A model generated the notes under the pieces. The model made no database searches. It worked only from the letters and a program-made list of their open reading frames with translations, and was not told the DNA's origin. Below, piece after piece: positions 25,770 through 34,248 of a DNA stretch of 44,988 nt. The stretch is from Candidatus Gastranaerophilales bacterium (GTDB lineage: Bacteria; Cyanobacteriota; Vampirovibrionia; Gastranaerophilales; Gastranaerophilaceae), in the NCBI GenBank assembly GCA_016280955.1, contig JAEEHV010000084.1, positions 1 through 44,988 of the forward strand, in the 5' to 3' direction. Positions within the stretch are counted from its first letter, which is position 1. Each line of letters opens with the position of its first letter. The position numbers and the translations under genes were made by a program.

Positions 25770-26318
25770 TTATCTTGCCGGTTTATATATGTCATTTCCT
25801 TCGTCAATATATTTTTTAAGTGCTTTTTCACCGGCTTCTGCCGCAATATTTCCGCATACTTTTATTCCCCGTTTTTTAAATTCTTCAAGCCAGTCTTGTT
25901 TAAATCCTTCATCAAAACCGGTAATTTCTTCAACTTTTTTAGACGGAACACCGTAATATACGGATTTGAGTCCCGACCACATAATTGCTCCGATGCACAT
26001 CATGCAGGGCTCTGATGTTATATATAGTGATAAATCAAGACCTGATAAGTCGTATGTTTTAAATATCTGTTGTGCTTCTTTTATTGCGTTAATTTCTGCA
26101 TGGTTATTTGAACAAAGCATGTTTTTAACTGTGTTAGCGCACTTAACAATCAGCTTCCCGTTTTTGTCATAAATTGCTGCCAAAAACGGCCCGTGTCCTT
26201 TTGATGCGTAATTTGGAATTTCTGCCTGCAGTTCGTTGATAATTTTTTCTGCATTGTCAATTTCGTCATCAGAAACGGCATAATTTGTTATATATTTTTC
26301 GGCAGTATTTTTGTTCAT
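25770..26318 (-). CDS. Cytidine/guanine-deaminase-family nucleoside deaminase
   Basis: The 182-aa zinc deaminase has H73 and E75 (NNHAEINAI) and C105 and C108 (SEPCMMCIGAI). The C-terminal half resembles guanine deaminases of the GuaD type (VYYGVPSKKVEEITGFD). The likely reaction is guanine to xanthine, but tRNA adenosine deaminase (TadA) or other purine specificity cannot be excluded. AAAGGA lies 6-7 nt before the ATG. It is upstream of ruvB on the same strand, with a gap of about 54 nt. Confidence 0.75.
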   Translation of the reverse strand: MNKNTAEKYITNYAVSDDEIDNAEKIINELQAEIPNYASKGHGPFLAAIYDKNGKLIVKCANTVKNMLCSNNHAEINAIKEAQQIFKTYDLSGLDLSLYITSEPCMMCIGAIMWSGLKSVYYGVPSKKVEEITGFDEGFKQDWLEEFKKRGIKVCGNIAAEAGEKALKKYIDEGNDIYKPAR

Positions 26319-26411
26319 TTTATTCCTTTAATTTATCCTTGAGTATATATCAAAATTATTAATTATACAATGTTAAGAATTATAAAGGGGCTTTATTTTT
26401 GTACTCTTATA

Positions 26412-26438
26412 TGCTATAATATTTATATACTGTATAAT
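26412..26438 (+). promoter_or_regulatory. Candidate promoters of the prepilin-like operon
   Basis: An extended -10 (TGC-TATAAT, -10 at 26415-26420) and a second TATAAT (26433-26438) lie 65-90 nt before the first prepilin-like gene, giving a leader of about 60 nt. Confidence 0.5.
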
Positions 26439-26502
26439 AAGGTAATTATATTTATAAATACAGAGATGATGTAGCTTTAAGTTAACTGAAAAGATTATTA
26501 TT

Positions 26503-28383
26503 ATGATGAAAAAAACAAATTCTTCAACGAAAAAAGCATTTACTATTGCTGAACTTTTAATTTCTATGCTTGTAGTTTGTGTCGTGGCTGCGGCATTAGT
26601 CCCGATGATTGGTCCGAAGAAGACCAAATCTATGCGGCAAAAAATGGTACACGGTTATTATGTCTGCTATTGGAATAGTGACGATCCTCAGAATAAGGCC
26701 AGTTTGACATTGCAACAAGCTGCATATAGCCGTAACCCGAAGAATGCAGGTTCCGGTGCTGTTGTCGGTGACCACTGTGAGTTTTCTCCGCCAAAAGCGA
26801 ATTTCTATAATATATTAGTTATTGCAGCAAGCGGTGACGGAGCAACTGATGCGTCACTACAAAGTCAGGTAGGTTGGAAGGATTCCGAAAACAACATAAA
26901 AGGACCACTATATAAAGATTCAATTCCTTTGGATCCCGATTATAATTATGCTATAAATCACTTGGGTCCGATTATGGGCGGTTTGATTGATAAAATTTTG
27001 CAAAATAACGGACCGTTAGCTGCTCAATATACCTTGACATCGGGTTCGCAGGGACCCGGAAATATGGCAACTCAAACTGACGATTCTCAATGGGATGAAT
27101 CCGGTATGGCAGCTGTTTATTCTCAAGGCAATCCTAATGCTCCCGGCGGTAGCGGTGGACAAAGAAAAATGCTTAATGTTTATGCCTGGTTAAATAAAAG
27201 CACTTCAATAGGTTATGGTTCTGCTGCCGGCAATACAGACAGTGTTTCATTAAGTGTAAACGGAAATGGCATGGATGCTTATTTTGAATTGTCTGCAGCA
27301 GGAAGAGGCTCTGATGCTTTTGACTTGTTCAGCGGTTCAAGTAATGGTCAAAATGGCTGGTCGTTTGATTATGCAGGCAGTACATATACAATGCCTAATG
27401 GCACTCGTCTTGTTGTAAACTCATCGACTGTTAACGGAAAAGTTAAAGCACACAGGGTAGGTACGAGCCCATATAATTATACGTGGTTGAATGTTAGTGA
27501 TATAATGCAGGATAAAGGAATGAGCTTTAGTGCCGGAACACCTTCTTCTGCTACTGTCCAGTCACCATCTACAACTAATTCGGGGGTTAGTGGTTTTTAT
27601 CCTTGTACCGTAAAAAGCGGTGTTTGTAAACATGGTTATAATGTTAGCAATTACAATAACGGTCAGGATGAAGCATCAATCGGAACGATTCAGGCTACAA
27701 CTCCTGTGAATGGTTTTCCCTGGGAGTATAGAGGTTACGGAATTAAACTCAAAGCTACATTAGCAGGTGAGCCCGGAGAGTACAAGCAAAGATTGTTTAA
27801 TAAACTAGACGGAAAACTTGTTCTTTATCCTGCAAAAATGAATACTAAAAATGGTCAGCCCAACGGAGAATTAACAACGTCAGATATTAAATTTATTAAA
27901 ACAGGTTCAAATGGTGAAGAACTAAGTTTAATTTCTGTTAAATCAGGTAAGAATGCACCGGATCCCAAAACTTGGGAGTCACCTGTCACTCCTAATTCTA
28001 ACGAAGGATATATGGATTACAAAAAGGAATATGGTATCTTCCCTGAAACTATAGGTATTCAAGAAGGTATTATTCCTAAAGATGTATTAGGACTGCCTGT
28101 TGACGTTCCTATTAGTTATCAGCCCGGTAAGGCAGGAAATGGTGCATACCCGTTAATTGATAAATTAAAGTATATGCCGCGTGCCAAGATGACAACAGCT
28201 ATGGGAACGTATGAATATGATATTGAACATGAAGCTTTTGATCTTGATTTAACTTCTGATATTTTAAAATATACCTGTCCTGACGGTGTATCTAGTCCTG
28301 CTACACATCCGTATAACGGAAAAACGCAGTATTATTGTCAGGCAAGAAAGGGTTATCCCGGAATTGTGGTGGTATCATGGTAA
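26503..28383 (+). CDS. Large prepilin-like protein 1, 626 aa
   Basis: The N-terminus is a class III signal: MMKKTNSSTKKA followed by FTIAELLISMLVVCVVAA, with the conserved Glu5 after the predicted cleavage A12/F13. Mature type IV pilins are usually 150-200 aa; this one is over 600. After the hydrophobic helix comes GYYVCY (C55) and GDHC (C92), a pair also present in the next two genes. The body is Gly/Ser/Asn-rich and the last residues are GIVVVSW. It probably inserts in the inner membrane and is assembled by a type IV pilus or type II secretion-like machine not in this window. First gene of a three-gene operon. Confidence 0.75.
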   Translation: MMKKTNSSTKKAFTIAELLISMLVVCVVAAALVPMIGPKKTKSMRQKMVHGYYVCYWNSDDPQNKASLTLQQAAYSRNPKNAGSGAVVGDHCEFSPPKANFYNILVIAASGDGATDASLQSQVGWKDSENNIKGPLYKDSIPLDPDYNYAINHLGPIMGGLIDKILQNNGPLAAQYTLTSGSQGPGNMATQTDDSQWDESGMAAVYSQGNPNAPGGSGGQRKMLNVYAWLNKSTSIGYGSAAGNTDSVSLSVNGNGMDAYFELSAAGRGSDAFDLFSGSSNGQNGWSFDYAGSTYTMPNGTRLVVNSSTVNGKVKAHRVGTSPYNYTWLNVSDIMQDKGMSFSAGTPSSATVQSPSTTNSGVSGFYPCTVKSGVCKHGYNVSNYNNGQDEASIGTIQATTPVNGFPWEYRGYGIKLKATLAGEPGEYKQRLFNKLDGKLVLYPAKMNTKNGQPNGELTTSDIKFIKTGSNGEELSLISVKSGKNAPDPKTWESPVTPNSNEGYMDYKKEYGIFPETIGIQEGIIPKDVLGLPVDVPISYQPGKAGNGAYPLIDKLKYMPRAKMTTAMGTYEYDIEHEAFDLDLTSDILKYTCPDGVSSPATHPYNGKTQYYCQARKGYPGIVVVSW

Positions 28384-28886
28384 TTTTTAACAAAAAACTG
28401 GTATTTGGTTTTTCTCTTGCGGAAGCTTTGGTATCAATGCTTGTGTTATCGATTTTTTTCCTTGCCACATCCAAAATGATTACACAAAGACAGCCCGAAG
28501 ATACCGTTTGGCATGAACACGGTTTCTGTGCTTGTTATCAAGGTAAAATTACCTGTTCTACCAATGAATCAAAACCGACAACAAAATCTGTAATTGGAGG
28601 TCAGTGCAAGCTGAAGTTGCCCAAAAACTCAAATATGTACAGTCTTGCATTGATAAGAAATGATTTTGTCTATGAACGGGAACAGTTTATTAATAAATCG
28701 ATTACAATGACTTCAACAAGTTTTACTATTGATAATGAACTACTCCCATCTGATGTTTTAACAGATGAAGATGATATTCTGAATTTTAAGATTAAATACT
28801 CTGATTATAAACAAACGTTATTAAAATTGAATCCAAAATCAAGTATTTTTATAGATAAAACACCGTTAACGTACATAACTTGGTAA
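28377..28886 (+). CDS. Prepilin-like protein 2, 169 aa
   Basis: MVIFNKKLVFG followed by FSLAEALVSMLVLSIFFLA is a prepilin peptidase site (G11/F12) with Glu5. The shared cysteine pair appears as GFCACY (C53) and GGQC (C77). The C-terminus is LTYITW, echoing its neighbours. The ATG at 28377 overlaps the stop of gene 1 by 7 nt, with GGTGG upstream, so translation is probably coupled. The size is that of a normal minor pilin. Confidence 0.75.
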   Translation: MVIFNKKLVFGFSLAEALVSMLVLSIFFLATSKMITQRQPEDTVWHEHGFCACYQGKITCSTNESKPTTKSVIGGQCKLKLPKNSNMYSLALIRNDFVYEREQFINKSITMTSTSFTIDNELLPSDVLTDEDDILNFKIKYSDYKQTLLKLNPKSSIFIDKTPLTYITW

Positions 28887-28897
28887 ATGAGGTATAT

Positions 28898-31015
28898 ATG
28901 AATAAAAAATCAGGTTTTTCTCTTGTAGAGGTAATGATAATATTTGTAGTAATGTCTGCTATTATAGCTGCAATGATGCCATCTATAACAATGAGGAGCA
29001 AGTCTGTTCCGATTAAAATAGCACGTGGTGCATATATTTGCTATATTGATAGCAGCGGTTCATTACATGAAGAAGTCTATAACCGTCAGCATAAAATTAG
29101 AGACAGTATTGTTCCTGCAGGTCAGCAATGTAAATTTTATCCTGTAAAGCAGGCTGCTTCTTATCAGATTACTGCCATTGGTGCAGGTGCAGGTGGATAT
29201 GATTATGCAAAGTTGAGAAATTCTGATGAAACAGAAACAACAAAGTTTACAATGGGTGGCGGATATAGCGAATACGGTACAGATATGTCAAATGCTCCAT
29301 TTCCTCACAAAGCTGTAATTCAAGGCGAAATGATAGGTTATTTGAGTGACAGTGATTTATGGGAAAATGCTGATAAAGGTTATAAACTTTTTAAAGATGA
29401 AATATTAAGACTCTCTATGGCTGTTCCGAAAGGCGGCAATGGTGGTTCTGTTTTAGCAAAATTACAATCTATTACTGATTGTACCTGTTCAAAAGATACC
29501 GGAGTTGATTTGAGCCACATTAGGGAAGTATTATATGATTATGCGGTCGAACCTGACTATAAATGGCAGAATCAGTCAGGTGTTGAATCTCAACACGCAA
29601 GTGCTGAGGTGCGTAACTCATATTCATCTTTATTACCATGGAATAGTACTGATAGCTGTGGTATGTACTGCCAGAAAAAAACATATTGCGAAATGTCCGG
29701 CCCCATGGGCTCTGGCGGCAGCTATAACTGTGGTACATCATGGAATACTGTATATGGTCAAGCCGGCGGCCCGAGTTCTTCAAAAAAATACTGGTATGAT
29801 GAAATGACTATGAGTGACAGTTCTTTAACAGGTTATTATGCACTGAGTGGCAGTAAGCAATATGAAAATGTGCTTAAAAAGTTTGCTCAAAATATGAAAG
29901 TGGGCAAATGTACTTCTAAAACAGACGGCTCTACTTGTACTTTTACAGATGGAAGTGTTTCTCCAGGTTCTGATGGCACTACTCAATATCATGATAAAAA
30001 TAATGAACCTTCGATAGCCGTAGGTTCCAGTTGGTCTGCGACAAGCGGTACCAGTCCAAATGGCAGAATTGCAATGAAGTTTCCTGACACAAGTAATACA
30101 TCTACCGGTTATAAGATTAATTTCCAGACAAAAAAAGCCGGTGGTGGTCTGGGTGCTTCTGCAATAATTGGTCTTCGATGCTCCGGAACAGGAATGCTTG
30201 CTCTGTATAATCAAAGCGGTTATTCATCAAGTTTTAATACAAGTAATGATCCTGAAATGGACGGCGGTACCTTCTATTCTTCAGATAAGGGTAGTTACAG
30301 ACCTATGCTTGATATAAAGACGACATTAAAACACCGTAAATATGAAAATGGTAAATTCGGCGGAAATGGACAGGTTGTTATTGCTACCAAAACTTTTTTT
30401 GAAGGGGACTGTACATTAAAAATCGGTATTCCCGGTCCGGCTCACAAAGCTTATAGTGATGATAGATATTCCACATATTTAGGCAGTGATGATGGTGATA
30501 CTGTAATGACTTGTACCGATAATTTTGAGGTTAAGGCAAGAAAAGGTGTGCCATCTACAGAATTTAATAAAGATGATTATGTTTATACGTATGAAAAAAG
30601 GAACAATACAGATTATAAAACTCAAGACTATTCTCGTTTAAATCCTAAAAACCCTGAGGATTTATATAAGAAGCCCGTAGCGCTGGAATTGCTTACTAAA
30701 TACGGACATGATGCAGATATTCCATTTGGTATGGGCGGTGACGGTACCAGGTTTGTTGATAAATGTATTGCTCCAAAAGGTACATTCATAGTAAACTTAA
30801 AAAATGAATATAATAGCGGTGGATCAACTCAGAAACTGAAACAAGAGTATGTTCTTGATGAAGATAAGCAATGTTATGCGGATTCTCAAACTTATGGTAC
30901 TATTATGGGTGGTGTAAGTTATTCAGGTGAAAGGCAAGAAAACATCACATCAACATACCTCGATAAGTACGGAGCTAAAAGTGGTACACAAGGTGCGATA
31001 ATCATAACATGGTAA
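28898..31015 (+). CDS. Large prepilin-like protein 3, 705 aa
   Basis: MNKKSG followed by FSLVEVMIIFVVMSAIIAAM is a textbook prepilin leader and helix (cleavage G6/F7, Glu5). The shared motif occurs as GAYICY (C48) and GQQC (C78), then YQITAIGAGAGGYD. The large body has Gly-rich loops (AVPKGGNGGSVL, KKAGGGLGASA), at least ten further cysteines and ends GAIIITW. Gly-rich domains ending in a strand with final -SW or -TW also occur in phage tail fibres and adhesins, so surface binding is plausible. GAGG lies 5 nt before the ATG. Last gene of the operon. Confidence 0.75.
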   Translation: MNKKSGFSLVEVMIIFVVMSAIIAAMMPSITMRSKSVPIKIARGAYICYIDSSGSLHEEVYNRQHKIRDSIVPAGQQCKFYPVKQAASYQITAIGAGAGGYDYAKLRNSDETETTKFTMGGGYSEYGTDMSNAPFPHKAVIQGEMIGYLSDSDLWENADKGYKLFKDEILRLSMAVPKGGNGGSVLAKLQSITDCTCSKDTGVDLSHIREVLYDYAVEPDYKWQNQSGVESQHASAEVRNSYSSLLPWNSTDSCGMYCQKKTYCEMSGPMGSGGSYNCGTSWNTVYGQAGGPSSSKKYWYDEMTMSDSSLTGYYALSGSKQYENVLKKFAQNMKVGKCTSKTDGSTCTFTDGSVSPGSDGTTQYHDKNNEPSIAVGSSWSATSGTSPNGRIAMKFPDTSNTSTGYKINFQTKKAGGGLGASAIIGLRCSGTGMLALYNQSGYSSSFNTSNDPEMDGGTFYSSDKGSYRPMLDIKTTLKHRKYENGKFGGNGQVVIATKTFFEGDCTLKIGIPGPAHKAYSDDRYSTYLGSDDGDTVMTCTDNFEVKARKGVPSTEFNKDDYVYTYEKRNNTDYKTQDYSRLNPKNPEDLYKKPVALELLTKYGHDADIPFGMGGDGTRFVDKCIAPKGTFIVNLKNEYNSGGSTQKLKQEYVLDEDKQCYADSQTYGTIMGGVSYSGERQENITSTYLDKYGAKSGTQGAIIITW

Positions 31016-31034
31016 TGTGAATTAAATAAATGAT

Positions 31035-31070
31035 ATAAGGCGGCACGGAGAATCCGTGCCGCCTTATTAT
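31035..31070 (+). terminator. Strong terminator of the prepilin-like operon
   Basis: A 15-bp perfect GC-rich stem (31035-31049 with 31053-31067) with loop GAA is followed by TATT. It is the most stable hairpin noted in the window. Confidence 0.85.
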
Positions 31071-31153
31071 TTACTTATAAACTATTTATCTTCTCTGCTT
31101 ATGACTGTTTAATAACATTTACTGTATCTTTGTTTATATTTACCATAGATTTA

Positions 31154-32683
31154 TTAAAACAAATTTACAACATTTATTTTTTCAAAGTTAGGGCAGGTGT
31201 TCCAAATGAGTGTCGGAAGTATATCTCCTTCTACTCTGCCTTCAAATTTGCACAGGCAAACACCTTTTACCATATTAGTCGAACCGTCAACTGTCGGTTG
31301 AAAATATTTGCAATTTTGGCATATTTTTAATGTCATTCCGTAATCACTAAGTTTCTGTGACAGTTCTTTTAGTGCATCTACCATTCTCAAATGATTATTG
31401 GTAGTATAAGTCTTCTTTTTATTTATAAACTTAACTCTGGCAAGTCCGTCATCTGATATAAGTTCAACTTTGCAGTAATAATCTTTTTGACCGTCAGTAA
31501 CGATTATATCTGTCATCATTTTTTCTATATTATGATGACGGTTTTTGTTCTTAATAAAGTTTCTGATTGCTCTAACGGGCGGAAAATTGATTATTATATG
31601 TCCGATAGAATAAATCGGATATGCAAAAAGATAAAAGTAATCTTTTGAGTATATTCCCGCATTTAAAAGGCTTGCACTAAATGCAAGTATAAACAGTATA
31701 AATGTTATCAAAAGGACGTCATATCCTGCTTTAAACAGCCCAAGAACACTGAATGAACCGAATGCTGCAGTATGTGAAATCAACATTAAATAAATTAGCA
31801 GGAATATTAGCCAGTTTGGTGTAATAAGTGAAAGAACATATTCGAACGTTTTAAAATTTTTGCACTTTGTTATATTATGCCAAAATATTCCTATCCTCTT
31901 TGATAAAGAAGGTGTTCTGAGTTCGATATCGTTTATGTCACGATATACTTTAATATCATCAATAAAAGCTGTTGCAACATTTTCTTTTGCAAGTTTAAGT
32001 GTATAATTTGTTTCAGATATTTTGTCCCTGAAATCAAATGAACCGATTTTATTAAGCAAATCTCTGTTTATTACAAAAGTATCGGTGTTTATAAGGTTAG
32101 TTAACCCCAGTTTGGTTCTTGCTTTGTATATAAATTTATAAATATACCTTGAATACATAAGTTTAACATTATCCCAAAACTTCAGGCTTTCGGCAGAATT
32201 TATGCATTCTATCATCGGTATAAATACTTTGTATTTTGTAGAATAATAATTTGCATTTTCAAGAAAATCATTGTCAATATAGCTTTTGGCATCCATAAAA
32301 ATATATCCGTCAAGGTTCGGGACGTCGCTGAATTTCTCTGCAAAAATTGAATATGCTTGACTTTTGCCGATGGGTTCAATGTTGTTTATGTTTAATACGT
32401 TTATGCCCAAATCAGTTTCAAATATAAATTGCGGCGGATTTTCCACTTTATCAAGTACAACATATATTGAATATTTTTCCTCAGGATAACTTTGATTTTT
32501 AAGCTGTTTAATCAGATTCTCAAGATATCCGGCTTCACCGCAAGCATATACAACTATGCAAAAGTTTGAATCTTTTGAAGTGTATTTATCTCTTACCTTG
32601 CGCTTGGTTTTTATATTCGCAAAGGCAAATATTATATAAAAAACTGTAAATATCGTTACATATAAATATATAAGTCCGGTCAT
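31154..32683 (-). CDS. GT2-like membrane glycosyltransferase with Cys-rich C-terminus
   Basis: The 509-aa protein has a membrane segment (about 3-23) and a GT2/GT-A-like domain (about 38-260). FCIVVYACGEAGYLENLI is the nucleotide-binding start, and DGYIFMDAK (D131) is at the DxD position. Two to four membrane segments follow (285-365). A C-terminal domain has C455-x2-C458, C476-x-C478 and C497. The usual ED base motif reads ET (SETNYTLKL, about 223) and the Q-x-x-R-W motif is not evident, so activity is uncertain. The Cys pattern could bind zinc or an iron-sulfur cluster. It is convergent with the prepilin-like operon, which raises the possibility of a role in modifying those proteins. Confidence 0.6.
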   Translation of the reverse strand: MTGLIYLYVTIFTVFYIIFAFANIKTKRKVRDKYTSKDSNFCIVVYACGEAGYLENLIKQLKNQSYPEEKYSIYVVLDKVENPPQFIFETDLGINVLNINNIEPIGKSQAYSIFAEKFSDVPNLDGYIFMDAKSYIDNDFLENANYYSTKYKVFIPMIECINSAESLKFWDNVKLMYSRYIYKFIYKARTKLGLTNLINTDTFVINRDLLNKIGSFDFRDKISETNYTLKLAKENVATAFIDDIKVYRDINDIELRTPSLSKRIGIFWHNITKCKNFKTFEYVLSLITPNWLIFLLIYLMLISHTAAFGSFSVLGLFKAGYDVLLITFILFILAFSASLLNAGIYSKDYFYLFAYPIYSIGHIIINFPPVRAIRNFIKNKNRHHNIEKMMTDIIVTDGQKDYYCKVELISDDGLARVKFINKKKTYTTNNHLRMVDALKELSQKLSDYGMTLKICQNCKYFQPTVDGSTNMVKGVCLCKFEGRVEGDILPTLIWNTCPNFEKINVVNLF

Positions 32684-32763
32684 TCTCTAATCCCTTATTA
32701 TTAAGTTTATCTTAAACACAAATAAATGCAAAACTCTTATTTTGTTTAATTTAACGAATATTG

Positions 32764-32775
32764 TATAATTATCTT
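32764..32775 (+). promoter_or_regulatory. -10 box immediately before rlmH
   Basis: TATAAT (32764-32769) ends 6 nt before the ATG, with TTGTTT (32742-32747) 16 nt upstream as a plausible -35. Transcription would start at or next to the start codon, giving a leaderless mRNA. Confidence 0.55.
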
Positions 32776-33246
32776 ATGAAAATTAAAATCATTGCATTAG
32801 GGAAAATTAAGGAAAAGTTCCTCAAAGAAGGTATAGACGAATTTAAAAAACGTCTGATGCCATATACTCCGGTAGAAATATTAGAATTGAATCCGGTGCA
32901 AATCTATGATGATAATATGGTCAGTAAAGCCCTTGATGAAGAAGCGGAAAAAATTCTTGATAAAGTAAATGAGGATGCATATTTAATTACATTGGAAATT
33001 TCAGGAAAACAACTCTCATCTGAAGAACTCGCCTTTAAAATCGATGAAATCATCAAATCAGGATGTCAGGAGCTTGTTTTTGTTATAGGTTCTTCTCACG
33101 GTATTTCATCTAAGGTAAGTCAAAGAGCAAATTTTAAATTGAGTATGTCAAAAATGACTTTTCTGCACCAATTTGCCAGACTGATTCTTATTGAACAAAT
33201 TTACCGCTCTTTTAAAATATTAAATGGCGAAAAGTATCATAAGTAA
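32776..33246 (+). CDS. rlmH: RlmH, 23S rRNA pseudouridine-1915 N3-methyltransferase
   Basis: The 156-aa SPOUT methyltransferase has MKIKIIALGKIKEKFLKEG at the N-terminus. The family C-terminus has FVIGSSHGIS, LSMSKMTFLHQFARLILIEQIYR and NGEKYHK. RlmH methylates pseudouridine 1915 in helix 69 of the ribosome. GSSHG replaces the more usual GGSxG or GAxGH-type loop. An upstream in-frame TTG at 32761 would place the -10 box inside the gene, so the ATG at 32776 is preferred. No ribosome binding site is visible. Confidence 0.92.
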   Translation: MKIKIIALGKIKEKFLKEGIDEFKKRLMPYTPVEILELNPVQIYDDNMVSKALDEEAEKILDKVNEDAYLITLEISGKQLSSEELAFKIDEIIKSGCQELVFVIGSSHGISSKVSQRANFKLSMSKMTFLHQFARLILIEQIYRSFKILNGEKYHK

Positions 33247-33259
33247 TTTATTTATCTGT

Positions 33260-33427
33260 TTATCCAGCCCTTCTCATTAAGTCTGACAGTTTAACATTTT
33301 TATTTTTTACTGATGGTGCTTTGTTTTCGTTATTTCTTTTGACTTCTTTAAACTGTGAAAGCCCGATTTTTTGTGGTTCTTTGCTGAATATTAATAATTT
33401 GTTTATGACTTTTTGTAAGAATTCCAT
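33260..33427 (-). CDS. Small basic protein, 55 aa
   Basis: The frame MEFLQKVINKLLIFSKEP ... KLSDLMRRAG has 55 codons and a very good GGAGGAG 4 nt before the ATG at 33427. The N-terminal 15 residues form an amphipathic helix. The middle is Lys/Asn-rich, and the end NVKLSDLMRRAG looks like a second short helix. No family is recognised. It occupies the gap between rlmH and the divergent HEAT-like gene. Confidence 0.5.
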   Translation of the reverse strand: MEFLQKVINKLLIFSKEPQKIGLSQFKEVKRNNENKAPSVKNKNVKLSDLMRRAG

Positions 33428-33497
33428 ATTCTCCTCCGTAGTTTTTATCTTAAATTATTAAAACCCGTTTATGCTCCTATTTCATTATACATTATGT

Positions 33498-33503
33498 TAA
33501 AAT
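33498..33503 (+). promoter_or_regulatory. Extended -10 close to the start of the HEAT-like gene
   Basis: TGT-TAAAAT (-10 at 33498-33503) ends 10 nt before the ATG at 33514, leaving a leader of only about 3 nt and no ribosome binding site. Confidence 0.4.
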
Positions 33504-33513
33504 ATTTACTGAT

Positions 33514-34248
33514 ATGAATAGTTATGAAAATATAAATTCCGATAGTTCTGAAAATATTCATGCAGATTTTGAAAATGCTTATGATTTATGTATGACAAAT
33601 CTGAAGCATGATGATATGGTAAATTATCTCAAAAGCGGCAATGTTTACCAAAAACAATTCGCAGCATTAAACTTTGATAAAGTTAAAGACAAGACTGATG
33701 CAGATGCCTTAATGTCAAATCTTACAGGTTGTGATGGCAAAATTCGTGAGGCTGTGGCATATAAAATTAAGCATATTCTTATTAATTCGGAAAATGATAT
33801 CAGGGAATTATTTGCCGAAGGTTATGGAGAAAAATTCGCAGATGCTTCAATTGATATTAATGCAAATATTTGCCGTCTTGTAATTGACAGTGCTGCAATG
33901 CTTAAAGATTATTCGGAATTTTCTTTAATTTATACAAAAAAACTTTGTTCTTATGCTGTTGAAGCTATTAAAGAACTTCAAACTTTCGAGTTCAGAGATA
34001 AAAAATATGTTATAAATAAACAGCTTTTTAAATTATACTGGTGTCTTGAGGCTCTCTCATATTTCTATGATTTTGCAGACAGTTCATTAATTGATTTTAT
34101 AGTTACAAATTCATATAATAATGCTGAATATACTATACGTGAAAAAACTGCCCGGCTAATTCTAGCTTCCGGGCAATTTGAAAATATAAAAACTATGCTG
34201 CAAAATGATGAAAATTATTATGTGAGGGCAGTTTTTCTAAATCATTAA
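33514..34248 (+). CDS. HEAT-repeat-like alpha-helical protein, 244 aa
   Basis: The soluble all-helical protein has segments with HEAT spacing: MVNYLKSGNVYQKQFAALNF, GCDGKIREAVAYKIKHIL and AEYTIREKTARLILASGQ. Such proteins usually act as binding scaffolds. No signal peptide or catalytic motif is visible. The mRNA appears leaderless. Its last 12 nt overlap the 3' end of the convergent 303-aa gene, so the two transcripts could form antisense duplexes. Confidence 0.55.
   Translation: MNSYENINSDSSENIHADFENAYDLCMTNLKHDDMVNYLKSGNVYQKQFAALNFDKVKDKTDADALMSNLTGCDGKIREAVAYKIKHILINSENDIRELFAEGYGEKFADASIDINANICRLVIDSAAMLKDYSEFSLIYTKKLCSYAVEAIKELQTFEFRDKKYVINKQLFKLYWCLEALSYFYDFADSSLIDFIVTNSYNNAEYTIREKTARLILASGQFENIKTMLQNDENYYVRAVFLNH

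Noticed and set aside
29520..30214. Several open frames inside the third prepilin-like gene on both strands
   Set aside because: They overlap a long gene with a complete prepilin leader and have no initiation signals of their own.
34149..34175. GC-rich hairpin TGCCCGG / CCGGGCA
   Set aside because: It lies inside the HEAT-like coding sequence and has no T run; probably coincidental.
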